This document shows positions 1 through 12,943 of a DNA stretch of 64,000 bases, one piece after another (position 1 is the stretch's first letter; the number at the start of each line of letters is the position of its first letter). The notes under the pieces were generated by a model that was not told the DNA's origin, made no database searches, and saw only the letters and a program-made list of their open reading frames with translations. A program made the translations under genes and the position numbers. The stretch is from Pteria penguin (Eukaryota > Mollusca > Bivalvia > Pterioida > Pteriidae). The stretch lies in NCBI GenBank assembly GCA_035048485.1, contig CM068585.1, positions 2,287,001-2,351,000 of the forward strand, written 5' to 3'.

Positions 1-3000
1 TCTTCTAACCCCTTGTAGTCCTCCAAGTAACATGCTGATGTCCTTGCTGGTGGTAGTTTGTTCTAACCCTTGTAGTCCTCCAAGTAACAGGCTGATGTCC
101 TTGCGGGTGGTAGTTTGTTCTAACCCCTTGTAGTCCTCCAAGTAACATGTTGATGTCCTTGCTGGTGGTAGTTTGTTATAACCCCTTGTAGTCCTCCAAG
201 TAACAGGCTGATGTCATCGCTGGTGGTAGTTTGTTCTAATCCCTTGTAGTCCTCCAAGTAACAGGCTGATGTCTTTGCGGGTGGTAGTTTGTTCTAACCC
301 CTTGTAGTCCTCCACGTAACATGCTGATGTCCTTGCTGGTGGTAGTTTGTTCTAACCCCTTGTAGTCCTCCAAGTAATAGGCTGATGTCATTGCTGGTGG
401 TAGTTTGTTCTAACCCCTTGTAGTCCTCCAAGTAACATGCTGATGACATTGCTGGTGGTAGTTTGTTCTAACCCCTTGTAGTCCTCCAAGTAACAGGCTG
501 ATGTCATTGCTGGTGGTAGTTTGTTCTAACCTCTTGTAGTCCTCCAAGTAACAGGCTGATGTCATTGCTGGTGGTAGTTTGTTCTAACCCCTTGTAGTCC
601 TCCAAGTAACATGCTGATGACATTGCTGGTGGTAGTTTGTTCTAATCCCTTGTAGTCCTCCAAATAACATGCTGATGCCATTGCTGGTGGTAGTTTGTTC
701 TAACCTCTTGTAGTCCTCCAAGTAACATGCTGATGTCCTTGCTGGTGGTAGTTTGTTCTAACCCCTTGTAGTCCTCCAAGTAACAGACTGATGTCATTGC
801 TGGTGGTAGTTTGTTCTAACCCCTTGTAGTCCTCCAAGTAACAGACTGATGTCCTTGCTGGTGGTAGTTTGTTCTAACCCTTGTAGTCCTCCCAGTAACA
901 GGCTGATGACATTGCTGGTGGTAGTTTGTTCTAACCTCTTGTAGTCCTCCATGTAACAGGCTGATGTCCTTGCTGGTGGTAGTTTGTTCTAACCCTTGTA
1001 GTCCTCCCAGTAACAGGCTGATGTCATTGCTGGTGGTAGTTTGTTCTAACTCCTTGTAGTCTTCCAAGTAACAGGCTGATGTCATTGGTGGTGGTAGTTT
1101 GTTTTAACCCCTTGTAGTCTTCCAAGTAACATGCTGATGTCCTTGCTGGTGGTCGTTTGTTCTAATCCCTTGTAGTCCTCACAGTAACATGCTGATGTCA
1201 TTGCTGGTGGTAGTTTGTTCTAACCCCTTGCAGTCCTCCATGTAACAGGCTGATGTCATTGCTGGTGGTAGTTTGTTCTTACCCTTGTAGTCCTCCAAGT
1301 AACAGGCTGATGTCATTGCTGGTGGTAGTTTGTTCTAACCCTTGTAGTCCTCCAAGTAACATGCTGATGTCCTTGCTGGTGGTAGTTTGTTCTAATCCCT
1401 TGTAGTCCTCCAAGTAACAGACTGATGTCATTGCTGGTGGTAGTTTGTTCTAACCTCTTGTAGTCCTCCAAGTAACAGGCTGATGTCATTGCTGGTGGTA
1501 GTTTGTTCTAACTCCTTGTAGTCATCCAAGTAACATGCTGATGTCCTTGCTGGTGGTAGTTTGTTCTAACCCCTTGTAGTCCTCCAAGTAACAGGCTGAT
1601 GTCATTGCTGGTGGTAGTTTGTTCTAACCCCTTGTAGTCCTCCAAGTAACATGCTGATGTCCTTGCTGGTGGTAGTTTGTTCTAACCCTTGTAGTCCTCC
1701 AAGTAACATGCTGGTGTCCTTGCTGGTGGTAGTTTGTTCTAACCTCTTGTAGTCCTCCAAGTAACAGGCTGATGTCATTGCTGGTGGTAGTTTGTTCTAA
1801 CCCCTTGTAGTCCTCCAAGTAACAGGCTGATGTCCTTGCTGGTGGTAGTTTGTTCTAACCCCTTGTAGTCCTCCAAGTAACATGCTGATGTCCTTGCTGG
1901 TGGTAGTTTGTTCTAACCCTTGTAGTCCTCCAAGTAACAGGCTGATGTCCTTGCGGGTGGTAGTTTGTTCTAACCCCTTGTAGTCCTCCAAGTAACATGT
2001 TGATGTCCTTGCTGGTGGTAGTTTGTTATAACCCCTTGTAGTCCTCCAAGTAACAGGCTGATGTCATCGCTGGTGGTAGTTTGTTCTAACCCCTTGTAGA
2101 CCTCCAAGTAACAGGCTGATGTCTTTGCTGGTGGTAGTTTGTTCTAACCCCTTGTAGTCCTCCAAGTAACATGCTGATGTCCTTGCGGGTGGTAGTTTGT
2201 TCTAACCCCTTGTAGTCCTCCAAGTAACAGGCTGATGTCATTGCTGGTGGTAGTTTGTTCTAACCCCTTGTAGTCCTCCAAGTAACATGCTGATGACATT
2301 GCTGGTGGTAGTTTGTTCTAACCCCTTGTAGTCCTCCAAGTAACAGGCTGATGTCATTGCTGGTGGTAGTTTGTTCTAACCTCTTGTAGTCCTCCAAGTA
2401 ACATGCTGATGTCCTTGCTGGTGGTAGTTTGTTCTAACCCCTTGTAGTCCTCCAAGTAACATGCTGATGTCCTTGCTGGTGGTAGTTTGTTCTAACCCCT
2501 TGTAGTCCTCCAAGTAACAGACTGATGTCCTTGCTGGTGGTAGTTTGTTCTAACCCTTGTAGTCCTCCCAGTAACAGGCTGATGACATTGCTGGTGGTAG
2601 TTTGTTCTAACCTCTTGTAGTCCTCCATGTAACAGGCTGATGTCCTTGCTGGTGGTAGTTTGTTCCAACCCTTGTAGTCCTCCCAGTAACAGGCTGATGT
2701 CATTGCTGGTGGTAGTTTGTTCTAACTCCTTGTAGTCTTCCAAGTAACAGGCTGATGTCATTGGTGGTGATAGTTTGTTCTAACCCCTTGTAGTCTTCCA
2801 AGTAACACGCTGATGTCCTTGCTGGTGGTCGTTTGTTCTAATCCCTTGTAGTCCTCACAGTAACATGCTGATGTCATTGCTGGTGGTAGTTTGTTCTAAC
2901 CCCTTGCAGTCCTCCATGTAACAGGCTGATGTCATTGCTGGTGGTAATTTGTTCTAACCCTTGTAGTCCTCCAAGTAACAGGCTGATGTCATTGCTGGTG

Positions 3001-6000
3001 GTAGTTTGTTCTAACCCTTGTAGTCCTCCAAGTAACATGCTGATGTCCTTGCTGGTGGTAGTTTGTTCTAATCCCTTGTAGTCCTCCAAGTAACAGGCTG
3101 ATGTCATTGCTGGTGGTAGTTTGTTCTAACCTCTTGTAGTCCTCCAAGTAACAGGCTGATGTCATTGCTGGTGGTAGTTTGTTCTAACCCCTTGTAGTCC
3201 TCCAAGTAACATGCTGATGTCCTTGCTGGTGGTAGTTTGTTCTAACCCCTTGTAGTCCTCCAAGTAACAGGCTGATGTCATTGCTGGTGGTAGATTGTTC
3301 TAACCCCTTGTAGTCATCCAAGTAACATGCTGATGTCCTTGCTGGTGGTAGTTTGTTCTAACCTCTTGTAGTCCTCCAAGTAACATGCTGGTGTCCTTGC
3401 TGGTGGTAGTTTGTTCTAACCTCTTGTAGTCCTCCAAGTAACAGGCTGATGTCATTGCTGGTGGTAGTTTGTTCTAACCTCTTGTAGTCCTCCAAGTAAC
3501 AGGCTGATGTCCTTGCTGGTGGTAGTTTGTTCTAACCCCTTGTAGTCCTCCAAGTAACATGCTGATGTCCTTGCTGGTGGTAGTTTGTTCTAACCCTTGT
3601 AGTCCTCCCAGTAACAGGCTGATGTCCTTGCGGGTGGTAGTTTGTTCTGACCCCATGTAGTCCTCCAAGTAACATGTTGATGTCCTTGCTGGTGGTAGTT
3701 TGTTATAACCCCTTGTAGTCCTCCAAGTAACAGGCTGATGTCATCGCTGGTGGTAGTTTGTTCTAACCCCTTGCAGTCCTCCAAGTAACAGGCTGATGTC
3801 TTTGCTGGTGGTAGTTTGTTCTAACCCCTTGTAGTCCTCCAAGTAACATGCTGATGTCCTTGCGGGTGGTAGTTTGTTCTAACCCCTTGTAGTCCTCCAA
3901 GTAACAGGCTGATGTCATTGCTGGTGGTAGTTTGTTCTAACCCCTTGTAGTCCTCCAAGTAACATGCTGATGACATTGCTGGTGGTAGTTTGTTCTAACC
4001 CCTTGTAGTCCTCCAAGTAACAGGGTGATGTCATTGCTGGTGGTAGTTTGTTCTAACCTCTTGTAGTCCTCCAAGTAACAGGCTGATGTCATTGCTGGTG
4101 GTAGTTTGTTCTAACCCCTTGTAGTCCTCCAAGTAACATGCTGATGACATTGCTGGTGGTAGTTTGTTCTAATCCTTTGTAGTCCTCCAAGTAACATGCT
4201 GATGCCATTGCTGGTGGTAGTTTGTTCTAACCTCTTGTAGTCCTCCAAGTAACATGCTGATGTCCTTGCTGGTGGTAGTTTGTTCTAACCCTTGTAGTCC
4301 TCCCAGTAACATGCTGATGTCATTGCTGGTGGTAGTTTGTTCTAACTCCTTGTAGTCTTCCAAGTAACAGGCTGATGTCATTGCTGGTGGTAGTTTGTTC
4401 TAACTCCTTGTAATCTTCCAAGTAACAGGCTGATGTCATTGGTGGTGGTAGTTTGTTCTAACCCCTTGCAGTCTTCCAAGTAACACGCTGATGTCCTTGC
4501 TGGTGGTCGTTTGTTCTAATCCCTTGTAGTCCTCACAGTAACATGCTGATGTCCTTGCTGGTGGTAGTTTGTTCTAATCCCTTGTAGTCCTCCAAGTAAC
4601 AGACTGATGTCATTGCTGGTGGTAGTTTGTTCTAACCTCTTGTAGTCCTCCAAGTAACAGGCTGATGTCATTGCTGGTGGTAGTTTGTTCTAACCCCTTG
4701 CAGTCCTCCATGTAACAGGCTGATGTCATTGCTGGTGGTAGTTTGTTCTAACCCTTGTAGTCCTCCAAGTAACAGGCTGATGTCATTGCTGGTGGTAGTT
4801 TGTTCTAACTCCTTGTAGTCTTCCAAGTAACAGGCTGATGTCATTGCTGGTGGTAGTTTGTTCTAACTCCTTGTAGTCTTCCAAGTAACAGGCTGATGTC
4901 ATTGGTGGTGGTAGTTTGTTCTAACCCCTTGTAGTCTTCCAAGTAACACGCTGATGTCCTTGCTGGTGGTCGTTTGTTCTAATCCCTTGTAGTCCTCACA
5001 GTAACATGCTGATGTCCTTGCTGGTGGTAGTTTGTTCTAATCCCTTGTAGTCCTCCAAGTAACAGACTGATGTCATTGCTGGTGGTAGTTTGTTCTAACC
5101 TCTTGTAGTCCTCCAAGTAACAGGCTGATGTCATTGCTGGTGGTAGTTTGTTCTAACCCCTTGTAGTCCTCCAAGTAACATGCTGATGTCCTTGCTGGTG
5201 GTAGTTTGTTCTAACCCATTGTAGTCCTCCAAGTAACAGGCTGATGTCATTGCTGGTGGTAGTTTGTTCTAACCCCTTGTAGTCATCCAAGTAACATGCT
5301 GATGTCCTTGCTGGTGGTAGTTTGTTCTAACCCTTGTAGTCCTCCAAGTAACATGCTGATGTCCTTGCTGGTGGTAGTTTGTTCTAACCTCTTGTAGTCC
5401 TCCAAGTAACAGGCTGATGTCATTGCTGGTGGTAGTTTGTTCTAACCCCTTGTAGTCCTCCAAGTAACAGGCTGATGTCCTTGCTGGTGGTAGTTTGTTC
5501 TTACCCCTTGTAGTCCTCCAAGTAACATGCTGATGTCCTTGCTGGTGGTAGTTTGTTCTAACCCTTGTAGTCCTCCAAGTAACATGTTGATGTCCTTGCT
5601 GGTGGTAGTTTGTTATAACCCCTTGTAGTCCTCCAAGTAACAGGCTGATGTCATCGCTGGTGGTAGTTTGTTCTAACCCCTTGTAGTCCTCCAAGTAACA
5701 GGCTGATGTCTTTGCTGGTGGTAGTTTGTTCTAACCCCTTGTAGTCCTCCAAGTAACATGCTGATGTCCTTGCGGGTGGTAGTTTGTTCTAACCCCTTGT
5801 AGTCCTCCAAGTAACAGGCTGATGTCATTGCTGGTGGTAGTTTGTTCTAACCCCTTGTAGTCCTCCAAGTAACATGCTGATGACATTGCTGGTGGTAGTT
5901 TGTTCTAACCCCTTGTAGTCCTCCAAGTAACAGGGTGATGTCTTTGCTGGTGGTAGTTTGTTCTAACCTCTTGTAGTCCTCCAAGTAACAGGCTGATGTC

Positions 6001-8640
6001 ATTGCTGGTGGTAGTTTGTTCTAACCCCTTGTAGTCCTCCAAGTAACATGCTGATGACATTGCTGGTGGTAGTTTGTTCTAACCCCTTGTAGTCCTCCAA
6101 GTAACAGGGTGATGTCTTTGCTGGTGGTAGTTTGTTCTAACCTCTTGTAGTCCTCCAAGTAACAGGCTGATGTCATTGCTGGTGGTAGTTTGTTCTAACC
6201 CCTTGTAGTCCTCCAAGTAACATGCTGATGACATTGCTGGTGGTAGTTTGTTCTAATCCCTTGTAGTCCTCCAAGTAACATGCTGATGCCATTGCTGGTG
6301 GTAGTTTGTTCTAACCTCTTGTAGTCCTCCAAGTAACATGCTGATGTCCTTGCTGGTGGTAGTTTGTTCTAACCCCTTGTAGTCCTCCAAGTAACATGCT
6401 GATGTCATTGCTGGTGGTAGTTTGTTCTAACCCCTTGTAGTCCTCCAAGTAACAGACTGATGTCCTTGCTGGTGGTAGTTTGTTCTAACCCTTGTAGTCC
6501 TCCCAGTAACAGGCTGATGACATTGCTGGTGGTAGTTTGTTCTAACCTCTTGTAGTCCTCCATGTAACAGGCTGATGTCCTTGCTGGTGGTAGTTTGTTC
6601 TAACCCCTTGTAGTCCTCCAAGTAACATGCTGATGTCCTTGCTGGTGGTAGTTTGTTCTAACCCCTTGTAGTCCTCCAAGTAACAGGCTGATGTCATTGC
6701 TGGTGGTAGTTTGTTCTAACCCCTTGTAGTCATCCAAGTAACATGCTGATGTCCTTGCTGGTGGTAGTTTGTTCTAACCCTTGTAGTCCTCCAAGTAACA
6801 TGCTGATGTCCTTGCTGGTGGTAGTTTGTTCTAACCTCTTGTAGTCCTCCAAGTAACAGGCTGATGTCATTGCTGGTGGTAGTTTGTTCTAACCCCTTGT
6901 AGTCCTCCAAGTAACAGGCTGATGTCCTTGCTGGTGGTAGTTTGTTCTAACCCCTTGTAGTCCTCCAAGTAACATGCTGATGTCCTTGCTGGTGGTAGTT
7001 TGTTCTAACCCTTGTAGTCCTCCAAGTAACAGGCTGATGTCCTTGCGGGTGGTAGTTTGTTCTAACCCCTTGTAGTCCTCCAAGTAACATGTTGATGTCC
7101 TTGCGGGTGGTAGTTTGTTATAACCCCTTGTAGTCCTCCAAGTAACAGGCTGATGTCATCGCTGGTGGTAGTTTGTTCTAATCCTTGTAGTCCTCCAAGT
7201 AACAGGCTGATGTCTTTGCTGGTGGTAGTTTGTTCTAACCCCTTGTAGTCCTCCAAGTAACATGCTGATGTCCTTGCGGGTGGTAGTTTGTTCTAACCCC
7301 TTGTAGTCCTCCAAGTAACAGGCTGATGTCATTGCTGGTGGTAGTTTGTTCTAACCCCTTGTAGTCCTCCAAGTAACATGCTGATGACATTGCTGGTGGT
7401 AGTTTGTTCTAACCCCTTGTAGTCCTCCAAGTAACAGGCTGATGTCATTGCTGGTGGTAGTTTGTTCTAACCTCTTGTAGTCCTCCAAGTAACAGGCTGA
7501 TGTCATTGCTGGTGGTAGTTTGTTCTAACCCCTTGTAGTCCTCCAAGTAACATGCTGATGACATTGCTGGTGGTAGTTTGTTCTAATCCCTTGTAGTCCT
7601 CCAAGTAACATGCTGATGCCATTGCTGGTGGTAGTTTGTTCTAACCTCTTGTAGTCCTCCAAGTAACATGCTGATGTCCTTGCTGGTGGTAGTTTGTTCT
7701 AACCCCTTGTAGTCCTCCAAGTAACATGTTGATGTCATTGCTGGTGGTAGTTTGTTCTAACCCCTTGTAGTCCTCCAAGTAACAGACTGATGTCCTTGCT
7801 GGTGGTAGTTTGTTCTAACCCTTGTAGTCCTCCCAGTAACAGGCTGATGACATTGCTGGTGGTAGTTTGTTCTAACCTCTTGTAGTCCTCCATGTAACAG
7901 GCTGATGTCCTTGCTGGTGGTAGTTTGTTCTAACCCCTTGTAGTCCTCCAAGTAACAGGCTGATGTCCTTGCTGGTGGTAGTTTGTTCTAATCCCTTGTA
8001 GTCCTCCAAGTAACAGGCTGATGACATTGCTGGTGGTAGTTTGTTCTAACCTCTTGTAGTCCTCCAAGTAACAGGCTGATGTCATTGCTGGTGGTAGTTT
8101 GTTCTAACCCCTTGTAGTCCTCCAAGTAACATGCTGATGTCCTTGCTGGTGGTAGTTTGTTCTAACCCCTTGTAGTCCTCCAAGTAACATGCTGATGTCA
8201 TTGCTGGTGGTAGTTTGTTCTAATCCCTTGTAGTCCTCCAAGTAACAGGCTGATGTCCTTGCTGGTGGTACTTTGTTCTAATCCCTTGTAGTCCTCCAAG
8301 TAACATGCTGATGTCCTTGCTGGTGGTAGTTTGTTCTAACCCTTGTAGTCCTCCAAGTAACAGGCTGATGTCATTGCTGGTGGTAGTTTGTTCTAACCCT
8401 TTGTAGTCCTCCAAGTAACAGACTGATGTCCTTGCTGGTGGTACTTTGTTCTAATCCCTTGTAGTCCTCCAAGTAACATGCTGATGTCCTTGCTGGTGGT
8501 AGTTTGTTCTAACCCTTGCAGTCCTCCAAGTAACAGACTGATGTCATTGCTGGTGGTAGTTTGTTCTAACTCTTGTAGTCCTCCAAGTAACAGGCTGATG
8601 TCATTGTTGGTGGTAATTTGTTCTAACCTCTTGTGGTACG
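1..8640. repeat. 58-bp satellite array, about 149 copies, with higher-order structure
   Basis: The whole stretch is a head-to-tail repeat of a 58-bp unit containing CTGGTGGTAGTTTGTTCTAA and CTTGTAGTCCTCCAAGTAAC. Some units are 57 bp because one C is lost in the CCCC run. The array enters from beyond the left edge and decays at about 8600-8640. Variant units recur in blocks: the marker CATGTTGATGTCC followed by GTTATAACC lies at about 146, 1996, 3673, 5583 and 7088, i.e. blocks of roughly 26 to 33 monomers. Because 58 is not a multiple of three and 57-bp units are mixed in, open frames shift from unit to unit, so I do not regard the short minus-strand frames as genes. Confidence 0.97.
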
Positions 8641-10405
8641 AAGAAAAGATCACCGGTATACATCAATTCTTGCTGGTGGAATACGGAAGGTATACTGACC
8701 TCTGGTCCTGTTGTCTGATTGGATGAGCTAATGCTCCGCTGGAATATGGCCGCAGGGCTGTGCTGGATTTAGATAGAAACAATAACAGAAGATGAATCTT
8801 TGCTCTTCTTATCTGTAATGGCCACTATCCTGATGAGTTGACCCTTATTGGCCGCACTGGCCGATTTTCTGTGCCAGGAGTTTCTTGTAGCGGAACATGG
8901 TGCTCTGTGCTGGAAATTTGTGCCACTAGTTTCTTGTAGCGGAACGTGGTGCTCTGTGCTGGATTTTCTGGTTTATCTATACAAGGATTATATATTGAAG
9001 CAGCATGCCGGCTCTAGGATTGGGTATACAATGGCTTCGTATACTCTGACACGATCTGGTGTTTACAGCCTCTGAGGTTTCGTTTTATGGAGCCGACATC
9101 TTATTTGTTTCTGCTGTGTTTATGTTGGTGCAAATCGTTACTAGCTCCCAGGTACTATATCCTGAGATAGATACTTAATTCTAGCTGGTGGTTATCCGGT
9201 TCTTGTATACAAGAACAATCGAGGCTGAACGCCATTTATTTGGAAAGGTTTCCGAGTCCAGTCAGATCTGGAATATTTTTGTCACGGCTGGGGCAATGGG
9301 GTCTGCATACTCAGTCTGACTTGGATTCCATCAGGTACATCTGCTTAGTGACAGTCGATGTTTCTGAGTAATTTACGGACTTCTACAGGGCTAACGTGAA
9401 TCGAAAGCATCGCTGAGTATAAGGGCTTGCGCCTTTGTTTAACATCGATGTAGAGGAGTCCATCTGTGTTTGAATTTCTTCACGGTGCTACCTCTTTTGA
9501 GTCCTGATGTTTACTCTTTGAATATGACCAAAATCTCTTACTATGGTTTTATATTCTCCACACATGGTCCTGTCTATAATCATCATGGACTGTCCTCACG
9601 TACATCATTATACCCTAAGCTGATCATGTTTTACATTTAATTTGTTAATTCAGGGTCTTAATCCTTTGTCAATCGTCCATATATGCACCGTGCATTTCAA
9701 GATTGTTTTACATTTTTTCGAGGCATTGGGGTATGCTTGCAGTCGGTCTTATTCTGTGCAGAGACATGTGTATATATGTATCTGTTCTATGCAACACGAA
9801 ATTTATATTTATATATTACTATATTTGTTCATGATTTCAACCTACTGGATGTACCTTTTTGTGATAGAGTGATACTTGTGATTGTATATAGTTCTCAAAT
9901 AAAACAATGAATCTTTAATGTATCCTTTTTAATTTGTTTTAAAGTTTTTAAGTTGGCATAGTGAAAATTTCAAACCCATCGGACAGTTTATATTTCAAAT
10001 ATTGGTTTTCTATTGATTTGATTGGTCAGTAGATTTGTACGAGTATCAACATTTAAGAAAGACGCACTGTTCCTTGTGTATACATATAGATCGTGTTCAA
10101 AGTTATTTTTAAGGACTGTGACTTAAGTGCTTGACAGTAAGTTACTTTCGTATTTTACATGAACGTCACACTTATTCCCTTTGCAAGTGTGGAGCTCGTA
10201 AAAATGTTCTGCGCGGAGGGTTTGGCTTAGAGTGTTATTATACCCTTTTTCCTGATGTTATGTGGCTGTGACACTTTCTACACAGTGTTTGTTCACATTC
10301 ATGTATATATACAGTGCTGAATTATATATGTTTCGTCTGTATGTAAGGGCATTCTTGGCGGATGTGGGTAGCCAACCAGGAGACGTTCTCTCCTCCCGGG
10401 CGGCT
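8641..10405. other. Non-satellite DNA, no gene recognised
   Basis: No frame here has family similarity or exon-like structure that I can support. A short tandem duplication of about 61 bp occurs at roughly 8872-8985, where AGTTTCTTGTAGCGGAAC is present twice with GTGCTCTGTGCTGGA after each copy. Small open frames at 8848-9075 and 9642-9910 look fortuitous: they are AT-rich and of low complexity. The stretch may be decayed transposon sequence beside the satellite. Confidence 0.5.
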
Positions 10406-10624
10406 GGGTCCGGCGCCATAAACTGAGAATATACTTAAGTCAAAAATTCATATTCTTCTGTTCATCAATGAATTAATAACTGGGATTTGGATTTTATTAG
10501 TTTTATTCTACTATAAATAGAATTAAACCATTCTGAATTAAAAGTTATTTGAACGTTTGATAATGGGATAAATTAAAATTAAATTTTTGATTTAAGTATA
10601 TTCTCAGTTTATGGCGCCGGACCC
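10406..10624. mobile_element. Foldback (MITE-like) element with 43-bp inverted repeats
   Basis: The arm at 10406-10448, starting GGGTCCGGCGCCATAAACTG, is the reverse complement of 10582-10624 at 42 of 43 positions. The AT-rich loop between them is 133 bp. No coding potential is visible. Such a long and nearly perfect inverted pair suggests a recent non-autonomous foldback or hairpin element. I could not identify a clear target-site duplication. Confidence 0.75.
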
Positions 10625-12780
10625 TGGTCTCACCTCTGAAATTCAGGGGTACGTGAATGCCCATTGTGGTACATTGTTGTTAGTGCCATGGTCATGTGAC
10701 ACCAATTACTTTCGCATTTTACTTGAAAATATTACTTATTCTATTATAAATTCATAACATTTCAATTCACACCAGTCAATTAATATCTTGTCTTTTAATC
10801 GGAAATTGAACGTGAGTATATCGGTGTGAGTGTTATGCTTGAGTGAACCCGCTTTAGTATTCATTATTTAGTGAATCGCGTAATTCTCTATTGTGTAAAT
10901 ATATTTTAGTGTTGTTATTGTAATTTGTAGGTGTAGTGAAATGGTACTGTGACTTGCCTTAGCCCATAGCGAGGTACGGGAGATAACTCCTACATTTGTT
11001 TACATGTTAACTTAAGGTTACTTGTATTGTGTAGATACAGTATATTATTTCTATATATGTTTGATAAGGTAAAATTATCTTAAAAATAGATAATTTATGT
11101 ATATTTACTTTATGATAGCATTATTAGATTATGTGGAAATCATGTAATCATTCTGTTGGAATATTATTTTGTACTTTTACATTTTTTAATGAATTGGTAA
11201 CTTTATGTTTGTATGTGATTGCAGGGTAGAAGTTATATCAAGGGAACCTTATAACATATTATAATATCTGATGCTGGTGTAATTATTTAAATACTGTCAG
11301 TAGGAAACTGTTATATTTTTGTATGTCAAAATTGTAATTTCAAGGAGGTGTTCAAATGACACAGTCGCTCAGCTGTCTATTAGAAGTTCTGCGTTCAACT
11401 CTGGACAAAAACCACGTGTTTTACTTTCATTTTATTTTTTATTTTTTTTTTCTCAATAATTGCGTTATTTGTAATTATCTTTTAAACAAAACAAAAAGTG
11501 ATCCCAGAGGAGTGTTATACATATACGTATTCTTTCGCCGTGATGAGGCTACATAAAGTGCTTGGTAACGTGACAGTGACTGCAAACATTGGAAAATGCA
11601 GTGCAGTTGCACTACTAATTTGCATATAAGGGAAATGTAGTCGATATGTAAATATTTGCTATTGGGAGACCTCGCAAGCAATGTGTGGTAATCACCATAA
11701 CCTAATCAGCTTTTGCTGATAAATTTGTCAGAAGTTGAGCGCGCATAATAGGTTTGTTTCGTCACATTTACGTATGGTATAAATATTGTGAGGCATACAA
11801 ATACCAGTCGCCTTCATCTTCTTACTGCCCTTGACCTTCAAGGATGTCAAATGTCATTTTCGTGTAAGGTGTAATTTAAACAAAGATATTTTTAATTGAA
11901 AATAATTGCTGATTAAAGAGGCTACACTTAGTCTGTTATTATCTTAGAAGTTGTTAGACTTAACAGCTCTCATTTAATACTTCACAGATATTATCAAGGC
12001 CTGATTATAAGTCCTTGATATCAACAAGAGGCTAGCCCATGATTTTGTAAAAATTACTCTGATTGGTTAGATTTTAACATAGAAGATAGTATCTAAATTC
12101 GTTGACAGAGCTAGAGGAGAAAACAGCCCACTTACTGTGTCTGTAGCACTGCAGGCTCTTTTCCCCTATACTCAAGTTCCTCTATCATATTTTTAATTTT
12201 CCAGTATAAAATAGAGAAAATTTGTATTATTAAAATGAGTAAGAGGAATAGAGGCATACTCGTGCTATCTAGTGGTACTTTCTATTGAATAAAATAAAAT
12301 ACTAATAATAGAGGGACTTAAGCAAGTCTATATTAAGTAAGTAATATTTATTTAAAGTCGACACAATAGGTACACATAACAAATAACATTTTTATAAGCT
12401 CCGAGGAGCTTTTACAACTGACTATATCAGTTCCGCCTTTCCATGGAAAAAATGCAAAAAAGGGGCTGGGGTTGGTACTTTGCAGCTGGAACTACCCCAA
12501 ATCCCTTTTCTTGACAAAATCTTAACACCTAGAGGTGGAAGTTCCTCTGTAGGAAATTACTTGATCCGCCCCCTGGAAAACAGTGATAATGACAGATGTT
12601 CCAGTAAATACTTCGGGTTCAATATCTAGTGCAATTCTGCACCATGGAAAGTCACGTGAAGTATGATCATAACAGACAGTTTTTATCCGAAAGAGCAATG
12701 CGGTCATATAATATATTTATCAAAGTTCAAGTATAACGTGTAAAGTGTTCTCTGATGTAGAATCGAGCTGTAGTGTTGAT
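10625..12780. other. Upstream flank of the scavenger receptor gene, no gene recognised
   Basis: AT-rich sequence without supportable coding exons. It may contain the promoter and a 5' untranslated exon of the downstream gene: a possible 3' splice site (TATATTTTCAG, ending at 12792) lies 25 bp before the start codon, which would fit a spliced leader exon somewhere in this stretch. I cannot locate that exon or a core promoter with confidence. Confidence 0.4.
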
Positions 12781-12817
12781 ACTATATTTTCAGTAAATAT
12801 TCACTGAACTAGCAAGG

Positions 12818-12943
12818 ATGACATGTGTTAAATGGATTACAAAGTGTAATGTTGCTTTCCTTGTGGTCGGAGCAGTGCTTGTTATCCTTGGAGGAGTACT
12901 GATAAACGTGTTTCATACAATGATAAAGTCTAAAATAAAATCT
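12818..12943 (+). CDS. Scavenger receptor exon 1 (start codon, N-terminal membrane helix)
   Basis: Encodes residues 1-42. A short cytoplasmic head with Cys3 and Cys10 (possible acylation sites, by analogy with CD36) is followed by a hydrophobic helix, about residues 11-31, then a basic amphipathic stretch. The exon ends in phase 0 at a GTAAGT donor. The start is chosen because it is the only ATG before the helix in this frame and gives the short head usual in the family. Confidence 0.93.

Noticed and set aside
1..8640. Possible CRISPR-like array
   Set aside because: There are no unique spacers between repeats, the whole unit is repeated, and the surrounding genes are eukaryotic.
816..8653. 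Many minus-strand frames of 60-141 codons with EDYKGLEQTTTS repeats
   Set aside because: The satellite unit is 57 or 58 bp, so the frame rotates and no continuous protein is possible.
11356..11556. ATG frame after AGGAGG, like a bacterial ribosome binding site
   Set aside because: The region is eukaryotic; the frame is short and low-complexity, and the AGGAGG is coincidental.
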